Assembly: GCF_013386165.1 (NCBI RefSeq)
Contig: NZ_JACAOS010000028.1
Span: forward strand, 252,828-316,827
Length of the DNA stretch: 64,000 nucleotides
Source: Pseudomonas gingeri
GTDB taxonomy: Bacteria > Pseudomonadota > Gammaproteobacteria > Pseudomonadales > Pseudomonadaceae
Reading direction: 5' to 3'
The notes below the pieces were generated by a model. The model saw nothing but the letters and a program-made list of their open reading frames with translations, was not told the origin of the DNA and did no database searches. Of this stretch, positions 8,521-17,230 are shown in pieces. Both the position numbers and the translations under genes were made by a program. Numbering within the stretch: the stretch's first letter is position 1; every line of letters begins with the position of its first letter.

Positions 8521-8556
8521 GACTCGCCCGGGGGCTTGCGCACACCCGGGCGAATC
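8521..8556 (-). promoter_or_regulatory. Hairpin in the ompR-envZ gap
   Basis: TCGCCCGGG (8524-8532) pairs with CCCGGGCGA (8545-8553) around a 12-base loop, with further GA/TC pairing outside. It lies within the 142-base gap between ompR and envZ. With no T-run it is more likely an mRNA processing or translation-control element than a terminator. Confidence 0.5.
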
Positions 8557-8604
8557 GTTCCTACTACCAATCAACAGGCGCCCGTCAACAGGCACCGGGC
8601 ATCG

Positions 8605-9345
8605 TCACTTGGTCGCGGCGCCATCCGGCACGAACACGTAACCCACGCCCCAGACGGTCTGGATATAGCGCGGCTTGGACGGGTCCGGTTCGATCATGCG
8701 GCGCAGACGGGAGATCTGCACGTCGATGGAACGCTCCAGGGCATCCCACTCGCGACCACGGGCCAGGTTCATCAGCTTGTCGCGGGTCAGCGGCTCACGG
8801 GCATGCATGACCAGCGCCTTGAGCACGGCGAACTCGCCGGTGGTGAGCATGTGCACTTCTTCGCCACGCCGGAGTTCGCGGGTGGCGAGGGACAGTTCGT
8901 AGTCACCGAAGGTCACGACTTCGTCTTCGCTGCCCGGTGCGCCCGGCACCGGTACCGACTGGCGGCGCAACACGGCCTTGACCCGGGCCATCAGCTCATC
9001 GGGGTTGAACGGTTTGGCCAGGTAGTCGTCGGCGCCCAGTTCCAGGCCCTTGATCCGGCTCAGCTCGTCGCCCTTGGCGGTGAGCATGATGATCGGCACC
9101 TGGTTGTTCGCCGCGCGCAGGCGACGGCAGGCGGTCAGGCCGTCTTCGCCGGGCAGCATCAGGTCCAGGACCACCAGGTTGAAGACTTCACGCGACAGCA
9201 GGCGGTCCATCTGTTCGGTATTCGCCACTGCGCGGGCGCGATAGCCCTTGCTGGTGAAAAAACGTTCCAGCAGGCTGCTCAGCCCGGGATCGTCATCAAC
9301 GATGAGAATTTTTTCGCCTTCAGCAGGGTTTGCAGTGCTGCTCAT
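8605..9345 (-). CDS. ompR: Response regulator OmpR (AmgR-type)
   Basis: DNA-binding response regulator paired with EnvZ. From the ATG at 9345, with AGGAGC seven bases upstream, the protein has 246 residues. The receiver domain (about 11-125) carries the acidic pocket in LIVDDDP and phospho-acceptor Asp61 (VVLDLMLPGEDG). The C-terminal winged helix ends with the family hallmark RYIQTVWGVGYVF. It is transcribed ahead of envZ on the minus strand. Confidence 0.96.
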   Translation of the reverse strand: MSSTANPAEGEKILIVDDDPGLSSLLERFFTSKGYRARAVANTEQMDRLLSREVFNLVVLDLMLPGEDGLTACRRLRAANNQVPIIMLTAKGDELSRIKGLELGADDYLAKPFNPDELMARVKAVLRRQSVPVPGAPGSEDEVVTFGDYELSLATRELRRGEEVHMLTTGEFAVLKALVMHAREPLTRDKLMNLARGREWDALERSIDVQISRLRRMIEPDPSKPRYIQTVWGVGYVFVPDGAATK

Positions 9346-9456
9346 TGGATGCTCCTTTGATCTCGGCACGCATTATGGGGCCAGCGGCCCTTATCCGTAT
9401 CCGGTGCATTGTTAGCAGATTTTTCCTCAACTACCAGTAAACGCTCTAAAAGCCCT

Positions 9457-9500
9457 GTGCAGGTGCACAATCCCCGCAAGCCCGGAACGCTGGTTATAAT
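9457..9500 (+). promoter_or_regulatory. Probable tex promoter region
   Basis: A perfect sigma70 -10 box TATAAT lies at 9495-9500, preceded by TGGT. No good -35 is visible at the usual distance. A small palindrome GTGCA-GG-TGCAC (9457-9468) lies about 27 bases upstream of the -10 and could bind an activator. If used, the promoter leaves a leader of about 180 bases before tex. Confidence 0.45.
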
Positions 9501-9684
9501 GCGCCGCCTCTTGTCTCAGGCAACGTCTGATCATTGCTGTGCGGTGCCACTCTTTATTTTCAACGGCCCTCAGCAATGTGCTGATTTCATGGGTCTCAAG
9601 GCTGCCTTTTGATCCCAAACCAGATTCGTCCGAATGGCTTGAGAGCCTCGACGCGTCTGCTTTCACACTTTGTCAGGTGGTTTT

Positions 9685-12009
9685 ATGGACAGCATCAACA
9701 GCCGCATCGCCGAAGAACTCGGCGTCCGCCCACAACAGGTCGAAGCGGCCGTCGCTCTACTGGATGAAGGCTCCACCGTGCCCTTCATCGCGCGCTATCG
9801 CAAGGAAGTCACCGGCAGCCTGGATGATATCCAGCTGCGTCACCTGGAAGAGCGTCTGCGCTACCTGCGAGAACTCGACGAACGGCGCATCAGCATCCTC
9901 GCCAGCATCGAGGAGCAAGGCAAGCTGACCCCGGAATTGGCCCGCGACATCAAGCTGGCCGACACCAAGACCCGTCTCGAAGACCTTTACCTGCCGTACA
10001 AGCAGAAGCGCCGCACCAAGGGCCAGATCGCCCTGGAAGCCGGCCTCGGCGAGTTGGCCGACGGCCTGTTCAACGACCCGGCACTGAACCCGGAAAGCGA
10101 AGCGGCGCGGTTCGTCGACGGCGAAAAAGGCGTGGCGGACGTGAAGGCGGCCCTGGAAGGCGCCAAGTACATCCTGATGGAGCGCTTCGCCGAGGACGCC
10201 GGCCTGCTCGACAAGCTGCGCAACTACCTCAAGCAGGAAGCCACCCTGAGTGCCCGGGTCATCGCCGGCAAGGAAGAGGAAGGCGCCAAGTTCCGCGACT
10301 ACTTCGAACACGACGAGCCGCTGAAAAGCATGCCGTCGCACCGCGCCCTGGCGATTTTCCGGGGCCGCAACGAAGGTATCCTGAGCTCCGCGCTGAAAGT
10401 CGGCGACGAGCAGCCGGGCAGCATGCACCCGTGCGAAGGCATGATCGGGCAGCAGTTCGGCATCCAGAACCAGAACCGTCCCGCCGATAAATGGCTGGGC
10501 GAGGTGGTGCGCTGGACCTGGAAGGTCAAGCTCTACACCCACCTGGAAACCGATCTGCTGGGCGAACTGCGCGACGGCGCGGAAACCGAGGCGATCAATG
10601 TATTCGCCCACAACCTGCACGACCTGCTGCTGGCCGCGCCGGCCGGCCCGCGTGCCACCCTGGGCCTCGACCCGGGCCTGCGCACCGGTTGCAAGGTCGC
10701 CGTGGTGGACGCCACTGGCAAGCTGCTCGACCACGCCACCGTCTACCCCCACGTGCCACACAACAAGTGGGACCAGACCCTCGCCGTGCTCGCCGCCCTG
10801 TGCGCCAAGCATGCCGTGGACCTGATCGCCATCGGCAACGGCACCGCCAGCCGTGAAACCGATAAGCTGGCCGCCGAACTGATCAAAAAATACCCCGCCA
10901 TGAAGATGACCAAGGTCATGGTTTCCGAAGCCGGGGCATCGGTGTATTCCGCTTCGGAGCTGGCCTCCAAGGAATTCCCCGACCTCGACGTGTCGATCCG
11001 TGGCGCCGTGTCCATTGCCCGCCGCCTGCAGGACCCGCTGGCCGAACTGGTGAAGATCGATCCGAAATCCATCGGCGTCGGCCAGTACCAGCACGATGTG
11101 TCCCAGCTCAAGCTGGCTCGCGGTCTGGATGCGGTGGTGGAAGACTGCGTGAACGCCGTCGGCGTCGACGTGAATACGGCTTCGGTAGCGCTGCTGGCGC
11201 GGATTTCCGGCCTCAACACGACCCTGGCGCAGAATATCGTCACCCACCGCGATGAAAACGGTGCGTTCAAGACCCGCGCCGCGCTGAAGAAAGTCGCCCG
11301 CCTGGGTGAGAAAACCTTCGAGCAAGCCGCCGGCTTCCTGCGGGTGATGAATGGCGACAACCCGCTGGATTCGTCCGCCGTGCACCCGGAAGCCTATCCG
11401 CTGGTGCAGCGCATCGCCGCCGAAACCGACCGTGACATCCGTTCGCTGATCGGCGACGCCGGCTTCCTCAAGCGCCTCGATCCGAAGAAATTCACCGATG
11501 AAACCTTCGGCCTGCCCACCGTCACCGACATTCTCCAGGAACTGGAGAAGCCCGGCCGCGACCCACGTCCCGAGTTCAAGACCGCCGCCTTCCAGGACGG
11601 TGTCGAAGACCTCAAGGACCTGGAGCCGGGGATGATCCTCGAAGGCGTGGTGACCAACGTCACCAACTTCGGCGCCTTCGTCGATATCGGCGTGCATCAG
11701 GACGGCCTGGTGCATATCTCGGCGCTGTCCGAGAAATTCATCAAGGACCCCCGTGAAGCGGTGAAAGCCGGCGATGTGGTCAAGGTCAAGGTCATGGAAG
11801 TCGACATCCCGCGCAAACGCGTCGGCCTGTCGATGCGCATGAGCGACACCCCGGGCGAGAAAGTCGATGGTGCCCGTGGTTCGCGTCCGGGCTCGGCACC
11901 ACGGCCGTCGCAGAACACCGCGCCGCGCAAGGAAAGCACCCCGGCCGCGCCAAGCAACAACGCCATGGCCTCGCTGTTCGCCAACGCCAAACAGTTGAAG
12001 AAACGCTGA
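9685..12009 (+). CDS. tex: Tex, S1-domain transcription accessory protein
   Basis: Essential-type RNA-binding protein that interacts with the transcription machinery. The start is ATG 9685, behind CAGGTGG, giving 774 residues, the normal Tex length. Order: N-terminal helical Tex domain, YqgF/RNase H-like domain (LGLDPGLRTGCKVAVVD), helix-hairpin-helix region (VDVNTASVALLARISGLN), and an S1 domain at roughly 640-715 (GMILEGVVTNVTNFGAFVDIG). A low-complexity Ser/Pro-rich tail ends the protein. The stop overlaps the thioesterase start by one base. Confidence 0.97.
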   Translation: MDSINSRIAEELGVRPQQVEAAVALLDEGSTVPFIARYRKEVTGSLDDIQLRHLEERLRYLRELDERRISILASIEEQGKLTPELARDIKLADTKTRLEDLYLPYKQKRRTKGQIALEAGLGELADGLFNDPALNPESEAARFVDGEKGVADVKAALEGAKYILMERFAEDAGLLDKLRNYLKQEATLSARVIAGKEEEGAKFRDYFEHDEPLKSMPSHRALAIFRGRNEGILSSALKVGDEQPGSMHPCEGMIGQQFGIQNQNRPADKWLGEVVRWTWKVKLYTHLETDLLGELRDGAETEAINVFAHNLHDLLLAAPAGPRATLGLDPGLRTGCKVAVVDATGKLLDHATVYPHVPHNKWDQTLAVLAALCAKHAVDLIAIGNGTASRETDKLAAELIKKYPAMKMTKVMVSEAGASVYSASELASKEFPDLDVSIRGAVSIARRLQDPLAELVKIDPKSIGVGQYQHDVSQLKLARGLDAVVEDCVNAVGVDVNTASVALLARISGLNTTLAQNIVTHRDENGAFKTRAALKKVARLGEKTFEQAAGFLRVMNGDNPLDSSAVHPEAYPLVQRIAAETDRDIRSLIGDAGFLKRLDPKKFTDETFGLPTVTDILQELEKPGRDPRPEFKTAAFQDGVEDLKDLEPGMILEGVVTNVTNFGAFVDIGVHQDGLVHISALSEKFIKDPREAVKAGDVVKVKVMEVDIPRKRVGLSMRMSDTPGEKVDGARGSRPGSAPRPSQNTAPRKESTPAAPSNNAMASLFANAKQLKKR

Positions 12010-12392
12010 TGGAAATTCCTGAGGGCCTCACCCAGAGCGCTTTCAGCGAGATGCTCGGCTGCCGCCTGCAACGCCTGGAAACCGGTGTTGCCGAGGTGGC
12101 CCTGGCGCTGGAGCCGCACCTGCGCAATCGCGGCAACGTGATGCACGGCGGGGCGATTTTCAGCCTGGTGGACATCACCATGGGACTGGCCTGCTCCAGT
12201 TCCCATGGTTTTGACCAACGCAGCGTGACCATCGAGTGCAAGATCAACTACATGCGGGCGGTGTCCGAAGGCGAAGTGCTGTGCGTCGCCACGGTCATCC
12301 ACCCCGGCCGCCGCACCCTGGTGGTCGAGGCCGAAGTGCGCCAAGGCGACAAACTTGTCGCGAAAGCACAAGGCACGTTCGCTGTTCTCTAG
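12009..12392 (+). CDS. PaaI-family hotdog thioesterase
   Basis: A 127-residue hotdog-fold protein with the PaaI/YbgC-type core NVMHGGAIFSLVDITMGLA; the HGG and the following acidic residue fit the acyl-CoA thioesterase active site. The C-terminal strands (VLCVATVIHPGRRTLVVEAEV) are typical. Its ATG overlaps the tex stop (TGATG), so it is translationally coupled to tex. The substrate cannot be predicted. Confidence 0.85.
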   Translation: MEIPEGLTQSAFSEMLGCRLQRLETGVAEVALALEPHLRNRGNVMHGGAIFSLVDITMGLACSSSHGFDQRSVTIECKINYMRAVSEGEVLCVATVIHPGRRTLVVEAEVRQGDKLVAKAQGTFAVL

Positions 12393-12419
12393 CCGCTCCC
12401 GCTCGATTTGAGTTAATTT

Positions 12420-12448
12420 CGACACTGTGAAAGCGGTGTCGGGGTTTT
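12420..12448 (+). terminator. Possible terminator after tex-thioesterase
   Basis: CGACAC (12420-12425) pairs with GTGTCG (12436-12441), followed by GGG and TTTT. The stem is short, so this is a weak candidate. Confidence 0.45.
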
Positions 12449-12591
12449 CCCTGCCAGCGCCTCCGACCCAGGGAGGAAGTGTCGGCGTTTTCTGATATTT
12501 ACCAGGCGACCACGCCAGTTCTCAACTTCACCCTTGTAGACCGTCTTGCCCACCCCCATATTGGGGCGACCGACGCGTGAAGGAATCCAAC

Positions 12592-14175
12592 TTGAGCGAA
12601 CTTCTCAACCGCCGCCTGGCTCTGCTCGGCGAGCGCGACCACCTCTCTCTGCTCGAACAGTGCCTGCACGGCATCGAGCGTGAATGCCTGCGCGTCACCG
12701 ACGTTGCTCGTCTGGCGCAGACGCCACATCCTGAAGAGCTGGGCTCCGCCCTGACCAACGAACAGATCACCACCGACTATTCCGAGTCGCTGCTGGAGTT
12801 CATCACTCCGGCATTGGCCGATCCGGCGGACACCCTGGCCAGCCTGGACAAGATCCATCGCTTTGCCTACAGCAAGCTCGGCAACGAGTACCTGTGGAGC
12901 CCGTCGATGCCTTGCCCGCTGCCGGCGGAAGAAGATATTCCGATCGCCTATTACGGCACCTCGAATATCGGCAAGCTCAAGTATGTCTACCGCCAGGGCC
13001 TGGCCCTGCGCTACGGCAAGACCATGCAGTGCATTGCCGGGATCCACTACAACTTCTCGCTGCCGGAGCAACTCTGGCCTGTGCTCAAGCAGGCCGAAGG
13101 GTTCGTCGGCACGGACCGCGACTACCAGTCGCTGGCCTACATCGCGATGATCCGCAACTTCCGGCGCTACAGCTGGCTGCTGATGTACCTGTTCGGTGCT
13201 TCGCCGGCCCTGGACGCCGGCTTCCTGCGCGGCCGGGCCCATTCGCTGGAACAATTCGACGCCGATACGCTGTACCTGCCCTACGCCACCAGCCTGCGCA
13301 TGAGCGACCTGGGTTACCAGAGCAACGCCCAGGCCGGCCTGACGCCGTGCTACAACGATCTGGACAGCTACATCGACAGCCTGCGCAAGGCGGTGGCCAC
13401 TCCCTACGCACCTTACGTAGAGATCGGCACGCACAAGGATGGTGAGTGGGTACAGCTCAACACCAACATCCTGCAGATCGAAAACGAGTACTACTCCAAC
13501 ATTCGCCCCAAGCGCGTGACCTACACCGGCGAGCGGCCGATCCAGGCGCTGATGGCCCGTGGCGTGCAGTATGTCGAGGCGCGTTGCCTGGACATCAACC
13601 CGTTCCTGCCGACCGGTATCGATCTGACCGAGGCGCGTTTCCTCGATGCGTTCCTGTTGTATTGCGCGTTGAACGACAGCCCGCTGTTCGAAAACAACGA
13701 GTGCGGCAATGCCACCTCGAACTTCCTCAGCGTGGTGAAGGAAGGTCGGCGTCCGGGCCTGCAATTGCAGCGTCAGGGTGAGGCGGTGGGCCTGAAGGAA
13801 TGGGCAGCCGAGTTGCTCGAGAAGATCGCGCCGCTGGCGGCGTTGCTCGATCGCAGCCACGGTGGCGACAGCCATGGCAAGTCCCTGGAGGAGCAGTTCG
13901 CCAAGGTCAAGGACTCGTCCCTGACACCATCGGCCCAGGTACTGGCGAGCATGACCCAGCACAAGGAAAGCTTCGCCCAGTTCTCGATGCGCCAGAGCCG
14001 GGCCCATGCCGAGTTCTTCCGTAGCCAACCGTTGAGCAAGGAAGAGCAGGCCGGCTTCGAAGCCGCAGCCCGCAAGTCCCTGGTGCAACAGCTTGAGTTG
14101 GAGCAGAACGAGGTGGGGGATTTCGACGTGTTTGTCGGCTCGTACCAGGCGAGCATTCTGGCTGTGAGTTACTGA
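12592..14175 (+). CDS. gshA: Glutamate-cysteine ligase
   Basis: First enzyme of glutathione synthesis, joining L-glutamate and L-cysteine with ATP; cytosolic. I choose the TTG at 12592 because GAAGGA (12579-12584) sits seven bases before it; this gives 527 residues, the family's normal length. An in-frame GTG at 12577 would leave no ribosome site. Type 1 GshA signatures seen are HGIERECLRV, NEQITTDYSESLLEFITPA and GTSNIG. A REP pair follows and separates it from convergent argA. Confidence 0.95.
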   Translation: MSELLNRRLALLGERDHLSLLEQCLHGIERECLRVTDVARLAQTPHPEELGSALTNEQITTDYSESLLEFITPALADPADTLASLDKIHRFAYSKLGNEYLWSPSMPCPLPAEEDIPIAYYGTSNIGKLKYVYRQGLALRYGKTMQCIAGIHYNFSLPEQLWPVLKQAEGFVGTDRDYQSLAYIAMIRNFRRYSWLLMYLFGASPALDAGFLRGRAHSLEQFDADTLYLPYATSLRMSDLGYQSNAQAGLTPCYNDLDSYIDSLRKAVATPYAPYVEIGTHKDGEWVQLNTNILQIENEYYSNIRPKRVTYTGERPIQALMARGVQYVEARCLDINPFLPTGIDLTEARFLDAFLLYCALNDSPLFENNECGNATSNFLSVVKEGRRPGLQLQRQGEAVGLKEWAAELLEKIAPLAALLDRSHGGDSHGKSLEEQFAKVKDSSLTPSAQVLASMTQHKESFAQFSMRQSRAHAEFFRSQPLSKEEQAGFEAAARKSLVQQLELEQNEVGDFDVFVGSYQASILAVSY

Positions 14176-14240
14176 TCAGACTCCGCAACCCGTAGGTACC
14201 GTCTTGCCCGTCAACGCACCGCCGGGCTCGACGCGATCCC

Positions 14241-14330
14241 TGTATATAGGAGCGAGCTTGCTCGCGATGAGGCCCTTGAGCATTGCGCTGTCCTTGCGGA
14301 CGCCATCGCGAGCAAGCTCGCTCCTACAGG
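14241..14330. repeat. REP pair (inverted)
   Basis: Units TAGGAGCGAGCTTGCTCGCGAT and ATCGCGAGCAAGCTCGCTCC stand in inverted orientation between convergent gshA and argA. They probably help to insulate the two transcripts. Confidence 0.9.
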
Positions 14331-14343
14331 GTATGCAGCGGTG

Positions 14344-15642
14344 TCAAAGGGCTTTTTCGAAGATCTTCGAATTACGCTGATAGTTGTACAGCGAAGCCCG
14401 CGCACTCGGCAGCCGCTCCACGCTGCTCGGCTCGAAACCGCGTTCACGGAACCAGTGCGCCGTACGGGTCGTCAGCACGAACAAGGTTTTCAACCCCTGC
14501 GCCCGCGCCCGGGTCTCGATCCGTTCCAGCAATTCATCGCCGCGACCGCCATGGCGATACTCCGGGTTCACCGCCAGGCACGCCAACTCCCCCGCCTCTG
14601 AATCAGCAATCTGATACAACGCCGCACACGCGATGATCATGCCTTCGCGCTCCACCACGCTGAACTGCTCGATCTCGCGCTCCAGCACTTCCCGCGAACG
14701 CCGTACCAGAATGCCCTGCTCTTCCAGCGGGCTGATCAGGTCAAGCAAACCGCCGACATCCTCGATAGCCGCCTCGCGTACCAGTTCGAACTGCTCCTGG
14801 GCCACCAGCGTACCGCCGCCGTCACGGGTAAACAGCTCGGTCAACAGGGCGCCATCCTCGGCATAACTGACGATATGACTGCGGGCCACGCCGCCACGGC
14901 AGGCCTGGGCCGCCGCATCCAGCAACTCGCCCTGGTAATCGCTACCCAGACGCAGCAGATGCGCCGGGACCTGCTGCGGACGCAGCTCGCGGACCAGTTT
15001 GCCATTTTCATCGATCAGGCCGTGATCAGCGCCAAACAGCAGGAGTTTCTCCGCTTCCAGGTCGATCGCGGCACGGGTCGCCACGTCTTCACAGGCCAGG
15101 TTGAAGATTTCCCCCGTGGGCGAATACCCCAGCGGCGACAGTAAAACGATGGAACGCTCATCCAGCAGGCGATTGATACCCCGACGGTCGACCCGACGCA
15201 CTTCACCGGTGTGGTGATAGTCGACCCCTTCGAGCACGCCGATCGGCCGCGCCGTCACCAGGTTGCCGCCGGCCACCCGCAGCCGCGAACCTTGCATCGG
15301 CGAAGCCGCCAGGTCCATGGACAAACGCGCTTCGATGGCGATCCGTAGTTGGCCGACGGCATCGATCACGCATTCCAGGGTCGCCGCATCGGTAATCCGC
15401 ATGCCGTGGTGGTAATGCGGAGTCAGGCCACGCGCCGCCAGGCGGCTTTCGATCTGCGGACGCGAGCCGTGCACCAGCACCAGCCGCACGCCCAGGCTGT
15501 GGAGCAGCACCAGGTCGTGGACGATATTGCCGAAGTTGGGGTGATCGACACCGTCGCCGGGCAGCATGACCACGAAGGTGCAGTCCCGGTGGGCATTGAT
15601 ATAGGGAGACGCATGGCGAAGCCAATTCACGTAATCGGGCAT
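14344..15642 (-). CDS. argA: N-acetylglutamate synthase
   Basis: Acetyl-CoA:L-glutamate N-acetyltransferase, the entry step to arginine biosynthesis and feedback-inhibited by arginine. ATG 15642 gives 432 residues. The N-terminal amino-acid-kinase-like domain (about 20-280, LVLVHGSRPQIESRL) is followed by a GNAT acetyltransferase domain (about 290-432) with the acetyl-CoA loop around EYRHGGRGDELLERI. Upstream sequence is also open but MPDYVNWLRHASPYIN matches the family N-terminus. Confidence 0.95.
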   Translation of the reverse strand: MPDYVNWLRHASPYINAHRDCTFVVMLPGDGVDHPNFGNIVHDLVLLHSLGVRLVLVHGSRPQIESRLAARGLTPHYHHGMRITDAATLECVIDAVGQLRIAIEARLSMDLAASPMQGSRLRVAGGNLVTARPIGVLEGVDYHHTGEVRRVDRRGINRLLDERSIVLLSPLGYSPTGEIFNLACEDVATRAAIDLEAEKLLLFGADHGLIDENGKLVRELRPQQVPAHLLRLGSDYQGELLDAAAQACRGGVARSHIVSYAEDGALLTELFTRDGGGTLVAQEQFELVREAAIEDVGGLLDLISPLEEQGILVRRSREVLEREIEQFSVVEREGMIIACAALYQIADSEAGELACLAVNPEYRHGGRGDELLERIETRARAQGLKTLFVLTTRTAHWFRERGFEPSSVERLPSARASLYNYQRNSKIFEKAL

Positions 15643-15800
15643 AAAACCTGAACCTGTATAAAAAACAGCCAATAGAAAAGAGGTGCAACGTCAAAAACGC
15701 ACAACGGGCTGTTGGTTATCGTCGGAACAGGCTTGGCGACACGCGCGCTCTCCTTGGTCTCTCAAAAAGTGAATCTGGAAAAAATCAATGAGCCGCGCAT

Positions 15801-16961
15801 TTAACGCAAGGTTGCGGCCGGGCTCAAGCAGTAATGTTGAATCAATTCACGTAGTAGATGCACGGTAGGCTGCAAACGTGACATTTCGAGGTATTCCCCC
15901 GGCTGATGCGCACACGCGATGTCACCCGGCCCCAGGACCAGGGTTTCGCAACCCAGGCGCTGAAGATAAGGCGCTTCAGTGCCAAATGCCACTGCCTCGG
16001 CGCGATGACCGGTCAGTTTTTCCGCGACGGTTACCAGCTCCGCGTCAGCGGCCTGTTCGAACGGCGGCACTTCGGGGAACAACGGCGCGTAGTCGATCTT
16101 GACCTGGTGCCGCTCCGCCAGGGGTTCGAGCTTGGCGCGGATCGCCGCCCGCAGCACGCTCGGGTCCATGCCCGGCAGGGGCCGCAGGTCGAATTCCAGG
16201 GAGCATTGGCCGCAAATGCGGTTGGGGTTGTCGCCGCCATGGATGCAGCCGAAGTTCAGGGTCGGCTGGGGCACGCTGAATTGCGGGTTGTTGTATTCGC
16301 GCTGCCATTGCCAGCGCAGGCCCTTGAGCTCGCCGATGGCATCGTGCATGGCCTCCAGGGCGCTATGGCCCAGGCTCGGGTCGGAGGAGTGGCCGCTGCG
16401 GCCGAGAATCTCGATGCGCTCCATCATCACACCCTTGTGCAGGCGGATCGGCTTCAGGCCCGTGGGTTCGCCGATCACTGCGGCACGCCCCAGCGGCCTA
16501 CCGGCTTCGGCCAGGGCCCGGGCGCCGGACATGGAGCTTTCTTCGTCGCAGGTGGCGAGGATCAGCAGCGGCTGCTTGAACGGTTGGTCGAGCAAGGGAA
16601 TCACGGCCTCGATGGCCAGGGCGAAAAAGCCCTTCATGTCGCAACTGCCCAGGCCGACCCAGCGGCCATCGACTTCGGTCAGTTTCAGCGGGTCGGTCTG
16701 CCACAGCGCACCATCGAACGGCACGGTATCGCTGTGCCCGGCCAGCACCAAGCCGCCAGGGCCACTGCCGAAGCTGGCGAGCAGGTTGAACTTGCCGGGG
16801 CTGACCTGCTGGATATCGCAACTGAACCCCAGGTCGCCCAGCCAACCGGCCAACAGGTCGATCACCGGACGGTTGGACTGATCCAGGCTGGGCTGGGTGC
16901 AACTAACCGACGGCGCGGCAATCAGCGCAGCGAATTGATCTTTCATCGACGGCAACGGCAT
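15801..16961 (-). CDS. argE: Acetylornithine deacetylase
   Basis: M20-family metallopeptidase that removes acetate from N2-acetylornithine. ATG 16961 is preceded by AAGGAGC and gives 386 residues. Metal-site motifs are visible: LAGHSDTVPFDG (first His and Asp) and CDEESSMSGA (catalytic and metal-binding Glu). The extended open frame upstream runs through a REP element and is not real coding. The gene lies upstream of argA on the same strand, 158 bases apart. Pseudomonas mainly recycles acetyl groups through ArgJ, so the contribution of this enzyme is uncertain. Confidence 0.9.
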   Translation of the reverse strand: MPLPSMKDQFAALIAAPSVSCTQPSLDQSNRPVIDLLAGWLGDLGFSCDIQQVSPGKFNLLASFGSGPGGLVLAGHSDTVPFDGALWQTDPLKLTEVDGRWVGLGSCDMKGFFALAIEAVIPLLDQPFKQPLLILATCDEESSMSGARALAEAGRPLGRAAVIGEPTGLKPIRLHKGVMMERIEILGRSGHSSDPSLGHSALEAMHDAIGELKGLRWQWQREYNNPQFSVPQPTLNFGCIHGGDNPNRICGQCSLEFDLRPLPGMDPSVLRAAIRAKLEPLAERHQVKIDYAPLFPEVPPFEQAADAELVTVAEKLTGHRAEAVAFGTEAPYLQRLGCETLVLGPGDIACAHQPGEYLEMSRLQPTVHLLRELIQHYCLSPAATLR

Positions 16962-17009
16962 GGGCTTGCTCCTTGATTCGCTGGACGGCTGCGGCTCACA
17001 TATCGCCGG

Positions 17010-17094
17010 TGTAGGAGCCGGCTTGCCGGCGATGGTGGTTTTGAGGACAGCGCCTGACGTGCCGGCCTCATCGCGAGCAAGCTCGCTCCTACAC
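17010..17094. repeat. REP pair, mixed types
   Basis: A GCCGGC-type unit (GTAGGAGCCGGCTTGCCGGC) and an inverted GCGAGC-type unit (GCGAGCAAGCTCGCTCCTAC) lie upstream of argE. The two halves come from different REP subclasses. Confidence 0.88.
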
Positions 17095-17230
17095 GCGAAG
17101 CTCATCATAGAGCCATCCGGCGCCTGGAATAAACCGTCGCGACGCGTGCCGCCCGCGAGTCCTGTACACTGCACGGCCTAGGCAGCCCCCTTCTCCCCCG
17201 GCTGCGCTCCCGATCCTGGATTTTCCGGCC

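Noticed and set aside
9757..11715. 652-residue minus-strand ORF opposite tex
   Set aside because: Antisense shadow caused by codon bias; no signal, domain or ribosome site.
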